A stretch of DNA of 44,117 nucleotides from Gnetum montanum (Eukaryota > Streptophyta > Gnetopsida > Gnetales > Gnetaceae), in contig MNCI01025282.1 of assembly GCA_015680685.1 (NCBI GenBank), positions 1,019 to 45,135 on the forward strand, in the 5' to 3' direction. Positions 22,041 to 33,600 of this stretch are shown piece by piece. The number at the start of each line of letters is the position of its first letter. Position 1 is the first letter of the stretch. The notes under the pieces were generated by a model. It was not told where the DNA came from. It saw only the letters and a list, made by a program, of their open reading frames with translations, and did not search any database. A program made the translations under genes and the position numbers.

Positions 22041-24800
22041 GAGCAAACATGTTGATAATTTCCAAAACCCTCGGTGATTGTAGATGGTTCTAAAAAGAGA
22101 AGTAACAAGAGGACCTTCACAGCCAGTAAGAAAAAGGCCAAGACACCATGGACAAGGTCGAATGGGAGAATGGATCCCACAAGCAAAACATGTGGAGCAG
22201 GAGGCTAAATCCTTTAGTCTCCATCAAGAAATTTCTACTACAAGATACTCAACATAGGAAGAGGTAGCAAATCCACAAGCACCAACACAAGGATAGTGCC
22301 TCACATTGTCACCGGATTGCCTCCAAGCCATCTAGGAGAAAACAGTTATGTCCACATTGATCATGGAACTCAACTTTGGTCCATTCTTGGAATTTGCTCT
22401 GGAGATGATGAAGATGTAACTCCAAGCATCACCATTATGGCCTACACTTACACATAATGAGGAATGATATTTGGGGAAGGCATATCAATTCTAGCATTAC
22501 AAAGGAAAAGATGCAATAGTTGACATCGAAGGAGTCTCAGTATTTTATTCTATAAAGGCAATAGCTGAAGCCCTTAATGTGTCGAATAAAGGGGCAAAAG
22601 TAGCACATCTTTCCACTAGATCATATACAAATACAAGAAAATTGTTGTTGCAAAGAGCATATGGCAAAGATGACAAGGATTATAATGAGCTAACTTTTGA
22701 AGAAAGTATTTACTTCAAAATCAGCACATATCACCTATTTCCCACAAAAGATTGAATAGGATATCTTCATATGCAGCCAGAGTAAGTGCAATTTTAATGG
22801 AAAAATTTAATGCAAACATCACATGCCTCTATTTCCTTAAGATCTATTGTCAGTTCAAGGAAAAGAATGTAGGGAAGTTGATACTTCCATTTCATTGCCT
22901 CATCAGAAAGTTATGCAGATGTGCTATAATTCTAGGATACACCAATGATGTCCCTAGGAAGGCTCATAACGCTTCCTATGCTAAAATCCTGAAGTCAGCA
23001 CCACCAAAGAAGGACTAGGTGGAGAAACAAATAGACGCTAGGGAAACCACTCAAACTACTATGCAAAAACAGTAAGCAAGACCCAATAGTTAATAGCAAG
23101 AGCAATAATAGCAACAAGAGTAATAGTAGCAGTAAGTTCCACCACTACTGTCACAAGACTATAGGTCATTAATGAGTCATCATCAACAAATTACAAAGAT
23201 CATTAGTTGGGGAACACGTGAGGAGGCCAATCTGTATAAAGTCATCAATAGTGCCATCCAATCCACAATCTCCATAGATCTTGCTAGTGGACATATTTCA
23301 ATGCAATCAGGAGGAGAGGACCAATGTTGACAACAAATTTCTAGGAATGCTACATCGTTCCAAGTGATGCTAGAAACTAGTGAAGGAGCCACGGTTGTGG
23401 TTGTGTAGCACTAGGATGCAACAGGAGCCATAGAAGTGATCATAGATCACATAAATGAATCATTAAATGTACCAATTATGCCACCAAGTGATCTTTCTAG
23501 AGCCAATGATGCTCAAATGCTAGCTGGTACCTTGATGACTCCTATAGATCATGAGGATGTGCTGGATTGACTATTGCAGACTGGGCAAGTCATGACAAAT
23601 CTTTTTGACATCCCAAGTGATGTCACTCTAGTGCAATCAAAACTCATAGCAACTAAGGGCAAGCTGATCATGGCAGAGACTAGGGCAGAGCATGCAAAAA
23701 ACAAAGTTTGCAGATTACAAGAAGAGCTCTTGACCCTAAACCTAACCAACTAGAGTAGTTCAAAATAGAACAAATCAATTGCCTCATGGAGCATAATAAG
23801 AAGATGAAGAATGAAAAAGAGAAAGTGGTTTGAAATGCCTTGGTAGCAAAAGCATAGACATACACACATGTTAAGGGACTCACCATGATATAGGAAGAAA
23901 ACAAGCAACTTACTGTAAATGACACTAGGTTGACCAATGTGAAAAAGCAAAAAAACATTCTTGAAGAGAGCATCCATTAGTTAAGAGAATAACTAATGAG
24001 GGTCAACTAGGATATGAGATGCCCAGCATGAGAAAATAGAACCCTCTTAATGGAGGAGGTACGCGACATCTAACAAAAATCAACTATTGAAATAAGCACA
24101 TGGCAAAATGAGACAAAGAGGCATGAAAGGCTCAAAGAACACTTTTGTGATTAAGTGGGCATGTACAAACATATCAATGAGAAGGAAATCTAGATGATGA
24201 AGGCCCAAATCAATTCCATTTTAGTACAAAATCCAAATTGGCAGCCCATCTTGGATAGCATGGCCCATGTCCACCAAGCATAGATAAAAAATAAAGACCT
24301 ACAAATAGAAGATTTGACAGAATACATGGGGTTAGCTAACCTTTGTTATGCTAACTTGGCCATGTTGATAGCAAGCAGGCCTAGAAATGAGCTTGAACAA
24401 CAAGTAGTAGCCATGTACGCATTGTATGAAAAGGAGTTTATAGATAGAAAGGCTACCCTACAAAAGCTACATGTGACAAACTCTAAATTGGAAGCAATTA
24501 AGACTGGCTACCAATGATAGAAAGATATTATAGTGAACCTGGTCAAAAGAAAGTTTGACTATTAGGAATTGAGAACCAAGGCTAGGGCATTTGAAGAGGA
24601 AAGAAGGAAATTTGTGGCATGGTATGTCAAGGCAAACAAAATGTTCTCACAATTGCTATGTCCATGGGATATGCAGCTCCATCACACATTGCTCAATCAA
24701 CATGGACAGTACACGATCCTAGAATGGAGGAGGAAAAACTTTAGGTGTTTCTTAACATATACAAATTTCAGAAGCTTGATGACAAGGGGAAGTAATTGAT
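22041..24800 (+). pseudogene. Third ORF region of element 2 (Athila-type, after pol)
   Basis: This lies where Athila elements carry an extra, sometimes env-like, ORF. Bases 22522-22755 are open (VDIEGVSVFYSIKAIAEALN, later FEESIYFKISTYHLFPTKD). Bases 22752-23018 continue in another frame with a segment shaped like LKIYCQFKEKNVGKLILPF and a CRCAIIL end. The pattern resembles the 'putative plant transposon protein' domain seen in Athila-like polyproteins. That assignment is from memory and tentative. Charged, helical segments follow (near 23640-23745, and 24314-24800), with heptad-like Leu/Ile spacing suggesting coiled coils. I saw no clear signal peptide or membrane anchor, so an envelope role is not supported. 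Many stops and frameshifts are present. Confidence 0.5.
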
Positions 24801-25000
24801 GGAAGATCCATCACCACTAAGCACAACTTAATCTACATCGAGCTTCTTCAATTTTTGTTTGTCTTTTCATAACTTGTGTCAATTTTGTAAACACCATTGC
24901 AACATTTAGTGTCCTGTAAATCTACCTCCCAATTTTGTAAGGAACTTTATCCTCATTTTGTTTTAACTTGAGGATGAGTTTCCAGTTAGTCGTGAGGGTA
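24801..25000 (+). other. 3' untranslated region and purine tract of element 2
   Basis: The stretch is T-rich with repeated AATTTTGTAA strings and ends GTGAGGGTA before the LTR. The GTGAGGG tract is the likely plus-strand primer. The layout matches the end of element 1. Confidence 0.6.
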
Positions 25001-25883
25001 TGATAAAGTTAATTTTTCCAGACCAACAATATCATAACTATGATATCGTATCTATGATGTTGTATATACGATATCATAAGACATGCTACGTCATCATAGA
25101 TCCAATATCACAGGATGTGTGCAGCCTATGAATACAACACTTAGGTGCATAGATCTACATAAGTTTCATTCCATAGTGATAGAACTCTTTTAGTTTGTTT
25201 TCATAATCTAGCATTTAAAAGTGTGAATGCCTATAGTGTGGTATGACTTAGTGCACAATATCTTTGTTCAAACATCTTGTACTTGGGCACAAGTGTGATC
25301 AAAAATAAAGATTAAGTTATTTCTCACCATGGTAGATTCTCCTAGTTTACTATTTTAACTTAGTATAATGTTTACTATTTTCCTAGTTAAAGTTTTACTA
25401 TTCCATGTACTTTACTATTACTGTTGTTATTAAGTAGAATGAGTATGATTGATCTTGAGCACTTAAGTGTAATTGCTTGGTAATCCAGTAGTGATATTGC
25501 TTGGTACGCTCAGTAGAAGTACACTTGGTATTCTAGTAGTAGTTACACAAAGCCCAAGGTGTGTATGAAAGATCAAGAATGGATGTTCATTTCCATAGGC
25601 TAGAATAGATCTGTTTACTTGTTTTACATAGATTTAGAAATATTTCCATTTACATTATGTTTGTTAGGAGTAACAATGGCCTACCAACATTATATATCAT
25701 ATACCTCACTGTGAGCTAAACCATACCTGTAGACTTCACTAGCTCCATGTGGGAAGACAATGGTCTTGAACTTAAACCAATTACTAGCATATTAACATTG
25801 CCTTGTCCACAGATTACAATCTGGTTGCGTGTGAATGCTTGTGACTTGTATGGCGGGGTGTTGGATTGCTCCACCACTCATCA
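25001..25883 (+). repeat. 3' LTR of element 2 (883 bp)
   Basis: It starts TGATAAAGTT and ends CCACTCATCA, followed by ATGAT. U3 contains a perfect 13-bp inverted repeat (TATGATATCGTAT at 25039-25051 and its complement at 25066-25078). Confidence 0.92.
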
Positions 25884-25888
25884 ATGAT
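25884..25888. repeat. Target-site duplication of element 2, right copy (ATGAT)
   Basis: Identical to 13525-13529 and directly adjacent to the LTR end. Confidence 0.9.
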
Positions 25889-26117
25889 AAAGATTCTCGA
25901 TGTAAGATCAATAACAAGCTATGAAGTGAAGATCTTCTACTAGTGGTACTACTTTCTTACTTTGAAACAAATATTAGTATTAAGCCATAGCTCTTTATCT
26001 TGAATCCTTTTGCTATTTTAGATTCAAGCATGGATGTTGAAAAGGGATGTAAATTTTATTATGACTCAATCCTTCCTTCCTACTAACAATTAATTTTCTT
26101 CAATTATTTTTTAAATT
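25889..26117 (+). pseudogene. LINE ORF1 remnant, right part, displaced by element 2
   Basis: The sequence continues the left part at 13010-13529. Taken together they are collinear with the minus-strand copy at 37080-37640 (shared GATGTAAGATCAATA, TTTGAAACAAATATT and TTCAAGCATGGATGTTGAAAA). No intact frame remains. Confidence 0.7.
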
Positions 26118-26159
26118 ATTGAATATATATATATATATAATAAAAATTTAAAATAAAAA

Positions 26160-26330
26160 AGAATAAAAGTACTCTAGAGAGGAGAAACTCCAAATCAACA
26201 AAAAGGAAAGGCCTAATAGTTTTGTGAATGTCTTTTCAGGTTTTCATTCTTACAACCAACCTTGAAAAACCTACCTTATAGGGTATGAAATCAAACATTC
26301 CATGAAAAGATTGACATTGGGTGAAGGGGG
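26160..26330 (-). repeat. Fragment resembling the LINE 3' untranslated region
   Basis: On the minus strand, CCCTATAAGGTAGG--TTTTCAAGGTTGGTTGTAAGAATGAAA corresponds to the string CCTTATAGGGGAAGGCTTTTAGGATTGGTTGTAAAGATGAAA of the decayed LINE at 38300-38575. An AT dinucleotide tract (26125-26141) lies next to it. Confidence 0.5.
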
Positions 26331-27400
26331 AGGAGGCCCCCACTTTGTCAATAAAATTAACATTATCAAAAGATATATCTCCATATCTTGACCTATAGCT
26401 GCAAATGAATTATTAGTAGTTAAAATATCTTTAAACATGTTGTCCATTTTAAAGATTTGGCATGTAATCACCAATAGATAGACTTCTTTGATTTTGTTAA
26501 TTATGAAGAACCATTTGAATCAATAACAAGTTTTTGTGAAATCTTAGGAACAAATACTTGTTTCCTCTTAATCATTAAAGAATTCTTTGAAATTGATTTG
26601 ATTAGAACCTTTCTCAAAGATATATTTTGTTGAACAACAATAAAAGAAAAGAGTAGGCTACCTGTTGAAACATTAGTAGAAGAAATTGTTGTAGGATCTA
26701 TAACATCTATGGAAAAAACCTTAACAAGATCTACAATATTTGTAGAAGAAACCTTAGTAATGTTTGTAGTAGCTTAGTGTTGGGATGCTTGCATAGCCTT
26801 TTTTTCAGCATCAAAGGACCTAAATCAAACATATAACATTATCAATAACAATAGTGACATAATTTTGAAAGATTGTAATAAACAACCTTTTGCACATAAT
26901 CAATTCCGCCAGCAACATGCAAAAAAAAATTTTGGTTAAGTGAACCAAGATTCACTTCAATCATATATCAAATTTTATGAAAACCACGAGTTGTAGCTAG
27001 GGTTTTAAGATGTTTGATTGGCCCAATTCAAGAGACAATATCCTTTCAACTTTTTCACAAAGCAATGGAAGATTCAACAATTCAACAAAACAAGGAACCT
27101 TTCAAAACTTAGGTGATGTTGGGTTAAAATGAAGTGACTTTTGAATAATTAAAAAGAAGAACGATAATTGAAAATACCAATAACAAGGACCTTAGAAACC
27201 ATAGCCAAAACAACAAACTCTACTAACAAAAATGAGTTTGATAGATAACATGCATGGATAATATCCAATCCTCAATCTTTCCAAACCAGATTTAAATCAC
27301 TCAAAAAACATGAGCAACAAGGTAAATAAACTAGAATTTGCATGAAACATACTTTCAAAAATTTTCTAAGTAATGGATTCATATAAATCATCAAATTAAC
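26331..27400. other. AT-rich intergenic DNA upstream of the carrier gene
   Basis: No gene recognised. The stretch reads better on the minus strand (for example SSTNIVDLVKVF near 26760-26715) and could be more LINE ORF1 debris, but no motif confirms this. Confidence 0.35.
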
Positions 27401-27490
27401 TTCTATGTGTATTCAGGGGTTCCACAAGAATCCCCGATTCATTAACAAAAAACGTGACAACACCATGCAAAACCAAACAACTAATCGTTT

Positions 27491-27650
27491 GAGCCAAGGA
27501 GCAGGCATGATCAGACAGGTTAAGCTTTTCGTCTCCGTGCAAAGAAGAATCACGTTAACCAAACACGCGCAGCGAGCTTTGGTAAATCCTTGGAGCCAGG
27601 ACCAGGCATCCTCGATTGATACTGACAGGTTAAGCTTGTCCTCCTCTCGC
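27491..27650. repeat. Diverged ~105-bp tandem duplication in the promoter or 5' leader of the carrier gene
   Basis: GAGCCAAGGAGCAGGCAT at 27491 recurs as GAGCCAGGACCAGGCAT at 27594. GACAGGTTAAGCTT at 27514-27527 recurs identically at 27624-27637. The copies end 32-45 bases before the first ATG of the gene. Confidence 0.7.
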
Positions 27651-27681
27651 GGAAGATACTTGAAATTAAGATGACAATGAT

Positions 27682-30600
27682 ATGGACGATTTCGGTTTTT
27701 GTTTTTGTTTTTGTATGCGGCTATGCGCAGAGGAGGATGAGGATGAAGCAATCATGTGCATCCAAAAATTGTATTTGCAACTGGAAATGGAAATGGAAGG
27801 CGAATCACAGGCACAGGCCACATATGGCAGAATTACAATGGATTCTCACAGGCTTACGCAAGCCATGGCACCGGCGCTTCGGCTGCCATGTCTGCTGCTC
27901 CACCTGCCTGTCCTGGCAACGTCTGCTGTAAGCCACCTCAAAATTCAAGCTCAAGCTGCTGCTGCTGCTTTTTCTTCTCTGCAAGTGCAGCAGCGCTGGT
28001 ATCGCTGCGCTCAAAGTAATCCAGATGTTGAGCAGAAGGCAACGGCAAAAGGCAAAGGCAAAGGCAGCAACAGCCAGATGCGTCATCCCAAGCACAAGGC
28101 ATTGGATCATACGTCGAAGTTGTTGCTTGCCGGCGCAGTCTCCACCGCAGTTTCGAGGTCACACTCGGCCCTTATCTGACGCAATCCAACTATTATAAAC
28201 ACAGATAAAAAGCTTTCCTGATGCACTTGGTTATTTGACTTATTTCAATGGCACTAAAGCTGAGCATGAACTTGAGTTACTTTATTTTTCTCCCTTGGAA
28301 AGGAAAGCAATTTTCTGTTGAAGAATTGCCAGTTACATGGAGTGTCTTAAATTAAGCTTAGTGGTTTTTTTCTTCGGTCGTTCTCTTAAAGAATTGGTTT
28401 TGAGGTGGGAGAACGTTCTAATCCTATCGAAGAAAATTAGACAGAATGCGAGGCACAAAATTTCAATTCGAACATGCCTGGTTGATCATGAATGTAACCA
28501 CTTGCTTTCCATATCGTTCTTGAATTTAGCAATTAATTTTTTGCAGTGTTCAACCTGGTTTTGCAGTTGGAATAGTCTATTTAATTCTAATATGAATGAG
28601 GAAGTGCTAGTAAAAATGCAAAAGATTGGTCACTACAAATGGAGGAGATTTATGAGAAGATCATTGCATTGGAAGCTATTATCGAAGCAAATATAGCTTG
28701 CATGGATATAGTGATGTGTGAACTTCTTGCGAACAAGAAGAAAGAAAGGAAAAAGCCCTCAATTTCTATTTTGGTATGATAGAAGTAAAAGACAATGAAG
28801 ACCTAGTTAAAGGACTAAAAGTAGTGTCAAATAAAATAATACACATTAAATTACCTAAAATTAAACAAGCAATCCATGCTAGGTATAAGAATGGTAAACC
28901 TAGGAGACCTTATTAAAAGGGAGCTTGCAAAAAGATTTTTACAATGGAAAAAAGTGTAGGAAGTGAGAGTGAAAGGTTTCGTGGCATTTTGGAGTGCAAA
29001 AGGTAATGCAGTAATTACCAAACTAAGTATTCAAAAAACTAACATGTCTTCTTTGAGGTTTTTAAAATATTGATGGATCAATCATATATAAAATGAAGTT
29101 GTTATAATATATATATATATATAATTAATACATTTGACATTTTTGGTATTACTGAGACTTGGGAAACTAAGTGCTCTTCATAAATTTTTGTTTTCAATTT
29201 TTATGTTTTAGCTTTGTTCTCAATTCGGAGGTTTGATTGTTTTGATTTGAAATTCTTATCAGCAAGTTCAAATTGAAAAAATAGATGAATTTAGGTAGAT
29301 GAAGGATTTGACAATGACATATTATGATTGGTTATCTACCGGATGCTATAGTTCCTAAACATATATTTTTATTGTGCCCCCAAAGGGCACATGTATCAGC
29401 ATACCCCTTGGAACTGAACCTTGAATAGGGCTTAGGTTTGTAATAATGTTATATATGTTGATGATATTATTACCATTGGGATAATTCACAACTGACTGAT
29501 AATGTTAAAAATCAGTTGAAAGCACAATTTGAGATGTCAAACGTAGAGCTGCTTATTTATCTCCTTGGTTTTTTTGAGATAAATCAGTCATTTAACCAGA
29601 TACATGTGACTCAAAAAAAAAAGAGTATGTTTTGGATTTGTTAGAAGGACATGGTATGCTAGATCATAAACCTTGTTCTACACTGTTAGATCTAGTTAGT
29701 GCTCCAAGGGTTAATGATTCAAAACCTATACTTGATGCCATGGTGTATAGAAGATTAGTTAGAAAGTTAATTTATCTAACCAATACCAGACTTGATTACA
29801 TTAGCTATTGAAGAACTTAGAGAAAATATTTTTGTACCAATCTCTATCTTTTGTGACAGCTACAGTGCTATCAAGTTTTTTAAAAAATCCAATCTTTTAT
29901 GAGAAGACCAAGCATATAGAGGTTGTGGTGCATTATATTCATCATGCATTTGTTGAAGGATTCATTTTCCCACACTATATTAACACAAAAGATAACTTGT
30001 CGACAGTTTCAGTAAGCCTTCTAATGTCAAAAATTTTAATAAATTTGTATCTAGCTTGCTTTTGCAACTTTATAATAAAACTCATGACTCGTTTGATGAA
30101 GGTTGTTAAGGAATGTACCAAACTTATCATTTCATTTTTCAATTTATTTCCCGTGTGTTAATTTATTGTTTCACCATTACTGTCACTATGGTTATCACTG
30201 TCATGGTGTACCTTATTCACAGTGCAATCTTAAAGTTTCACTGTGCAGGTTAATCTAACCCTGTATTTGTTAATAATTGCTTTAACTATTTAATTTCTTA
30301 CAGTTACATATGATTTTGTTTCCTTCAGAACGTTTCACACCACTCATATAAATGCTTCTCATTTTGGTTACGATCATCCAATTTCATTCATTGATGAATT
30401 CTCTTCAAAGTTGAGTTAATCTCATGGTATATTGTTCTTGATGTTTCTATTCCATGACGTTTCAATGGTAACACATTGGCTTGACAACCAAAAGGTTGTG
30501 AGTTTGAGCACTACCCTTAAGATCCATCATAGAAAAAAATTTCATCTTATATAAATACCACCAAAATGTCATCCATCATTAGAATTGGATTTTTGTACAC

Positions 30601-33600
30601 TAATGTGATTTTACTTACAGCACTGCTATCAATGCATATGTATATCACATGGACTATTGCTAGCCTGGATAGATCTTTTATCTAACAACTCCTTATTGAA
30701 TTTGCATAATATTTCTTTTTCTTTTAAACTCATTGTGCACATCCACTTGTTTGGAATTTGTGCACCTTGAATAAAATCAATTCGATGCTACCCTTGTTGG
30801 TTTTTAGGGGTCCACCCCAGGACCTATGAGGTTTTCTTCCTTGGTTGTAGTTTTGATTTTTGGTCTTCTTTTGGTCAACTGTGACTTGACTATGAGTTAC
30901 AGAAAATTGTGATTGGGTTGCGTTGGAGGTTTCTTTTGGATTGTGATTTGACCGTGCGTGGACTGTAGTTCACAATCTAGTTCCTTTTGATTCTTTGAGC
31001 TGTTGCAACCTCATCATAACAGAAATAAAGAAAAAATTTAAAATGATTAGTAAATTTGTAAGTTGGCCATGATCTGGGTGTAACTTGCATTAGATGTCAG
31101 TGCAATTGTGGTGTTGAGATGCTGCAACTACTCTGAAGTCACAATAAATGTTGGAGGCCTGGCAGTAGGGCATGAGGGTACCGCAAGTGGGCTACAGCTC
31201 ATGGCATTGAAGAAATTAATTTAAAACAACACAGCACGACGGGACCACCATTGGCAATCAAATTGTGAGGGTAGCTGTTATCACCGAAACTCATGCTGGT
31301 GCCACAATGAGGTTACAACACTGTAGACCAAAGCTGAAACTTTATTTTTTGGTGCCAAACCACTTTGATTTCGATTCATGGAAGCTTGTGATGCTTGGAG
31401 CAGATTTGCAGAACATCAAATGGCAAACAAACATAGAAATTTGAAAGATACCCCCTTGGATCAAGGATCCAAGATGTGGGTGATGCCAGGGATTTTATTT
31501 CTTGATGTTTTGGCTAATATGTTATGCCCTTTTTCCTCTACTTTACTTTAAGCGCAACCTCAACAAATGTGATGGAGATGCAAAGAGCAATGGAGGCTAA
31601 ACGCTTCAAAGATTCAAGGATCACAAACTTGATCACGATGATTTTTAAATAGATTGAAACTATGAAATGCAATGCAATGATATGGCTGAAATTAAAATGA
31701 TACAAGGTTGAAATAGATGAAATGACTAAGACTTAATGAGATTTAGCATGAAATGGAAATGAGAACGATAAAACAATGATATGGAGGAAGCCTTCAAATG
31801 TGCAGTATTCCATTGCTTAATTTCTGTATACAACTTCAACATGCTCTTGCTACCGCAACTTCCTCTTGGCTCGTCAAGGAAGTAGGGAGAGCTAATACAA
31901 CATAAATAGAAAGGGCAGAGCACACTCAGCTTAATCATGGTTGCAAATTACCCTACCTAATCACCACCCAAATCACCATCAGAGAAGAGTTGTGGTGCCA
32001 ATTCCCAACACATAAGGGAGCACTACACGTATATTTTGTGGTCCCAGGACAAAGATAAGGACACTTGTGTCCTCGAGTGTCCTCGAGTGATCCCAAGGAT
32101 GAGATGCTTGACACTTGGTCTTTGATGATCCACATTTGAGTTCCTTTGACTCTTCCTCCTCACACATTCACCAACGCACATGGAAACACACATGGGGAAA
32201 ATAAAAGACATGTGAACCCACATGGGCATTACACGGCAACACACACTAAACTTAGCGCGCACACCTATCTAATGACTTGGAAATTAAAAGCATACAACAA
32301 TAGAGGGAAGCACACATTAGTTTACAAATAGTGTCCAACATTAGGCTTCAGTTTGTGTTAAAAATTAACAGATATTTGAATGTTAGGTTACCAAATGGTT
32401 TAAGTTTCCTTTTATCACCTTAGATACGGATTTTGATCATCTACCGGACTAACAAGAATTTTACACCAGAATTAAATGTACAGTATGCCTGAGTACAGAA
32501 AGCATAGTTCTAGAAAGAAAGTCACATCGATCTGTCTCCTATATTGTCAAAAATTAATTTTCAAATATCATCAAGCTTAAATTTTTAACTTTTTATACCC
32601 CCTGAATAATCAAACTCAGGAATCTTAAATGATAATATCTTAAATGCATTGAAGAGAGCTTCATAATCCACACTATTAAGATAGAATCATGATCCTGTCC
32701 ATCATTTTCTTGTGTCTAATGCTGCTGTAATTTTTCACCATTTTATTTCTTCAGCAGTAGTCTCAAATTTCCACCTAAGCAATTAATCATGAGCAATTGG
32801 GATGTGATCATCATGAAGACATTTGTGAGAACTGAGGAGAATTGATAATTAAATCCAGTTGAAAAAGGATAAAGAAAAGGCATTTGATTGTTAACTTATG
32901 ATTCTGAACAGAATATGTTTTCAATATCATGTTCCATGACATTTGCTTATTAACTTGTTTAACTTTTGTAATGCTGTATATTGATGTCAGTGTACTATCT
33001 CAAGATTCTTGAAAACCAAAATAGAACCTTACATTAGCATCAATCTGGTGTAAAATACACACAATGTAGATTTCTACCTTATTATAGAACGTTCATTTTC
33101 TTGGAAATATATTTTATATTTATATTGTTTCATTGGTTCCTAAGTATGCAAATCATTTGGTAAAATGTTTATTCCAAAAATTCTAGGACCTTTGTTGCTC
33201 CTTTAGAAAGATTGAAGCTGGAGTATGTTGTGCGTGGTGCAAAAGACAATTGGTTTAAAACTATGCATGTCATCTGGTCATCAGAAGGCTTTTCGGGATT
33301 CTGGAGAGGAAACGCACTAAATCTCTTTCGTATGGTTCCTTTTAAGACAATAAACTTTGTGGCATATGAAATGTACTGCAGTTGGATATCAAGTATGCCT
33401 GGGAAAGGAGAAATTGCTAATCATGATAGGCTTATAGCCGGGGCAGTGTCAGGAGTTGCAGCTACCATTCTTTGTCTTCCCCTAGATACTGTAAGTCATT
33501 CAGTTATCTATTTGTGGTTTTTGGCCCTGAATAGTGATCGTGGAGCACTGAATATGAAAAAGCTTATTCTTTTCTATATATAATCGTAATTATTTATATG

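Larger units (their letters stand above)
13530..25883 (+). mobile_element. Element 2: 12.4-kb Athila-like Ty3/gypsy LTR retrotransposon
   Basis: The LTRs at 13530-14400 and 25001-25883 start TG, end CTCATCA and are flanked by a perfect ATGAT duplication. In order, the inside holds a tRNA-Asp-type primer site, gag (14545-16860), protease, RT, RNase H and integrase (17090-20745), a non-coding spacer, and a third ORF region (about 22040-24800). It ends in GTGAGGG shortly before the 3' LTR. The domain order RT-RNase H-integrase is that of Ty3/gypsy. The primer type and the extra ORF after integrase point to the Athila lineage. All ORFs are broken. In one LTR window I counted 10 differences in about 106 bases, 8 of them transitions. 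Confidence 0.92.
28158..33186 (+). other. Intron 1 of the carrier gene (5029 bp)
   Basis: The donor is TCGAG|GTCACA and the acceptor is TTCTAG|GACC. Splicing rebuilds the carrier motif SRTFVAPLERLK, which supports both borders. The intron carries a copia RT fragment, a SINE-like head, an AT dinucleotide tract (29109-29122) and long unassigned AT-rich DNA. The plus-strand frame 28337-28696 shows no domain. Confidence 0.85.

Noticed and set aside
22041-24800. Envelope protein of an endogenous retrovirus
   Set aside because: The position fits an Athila env-like ORF, but no signal peptide, fusion segment or membrane anchor was seen, so the label is not supported.
27413-28162. Minus-strand frames of 74-112 codons opposite exon 1
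   Set aside because: Antisense shadows of a GC-rich exon. The plus-strand frame splices into a complete carrier protein.
28337-28696. Plus-strand open frame of 119 codons in intron 1
   Set aside because: No domain or motif, located in an intron, and not needed for the carrier protein.
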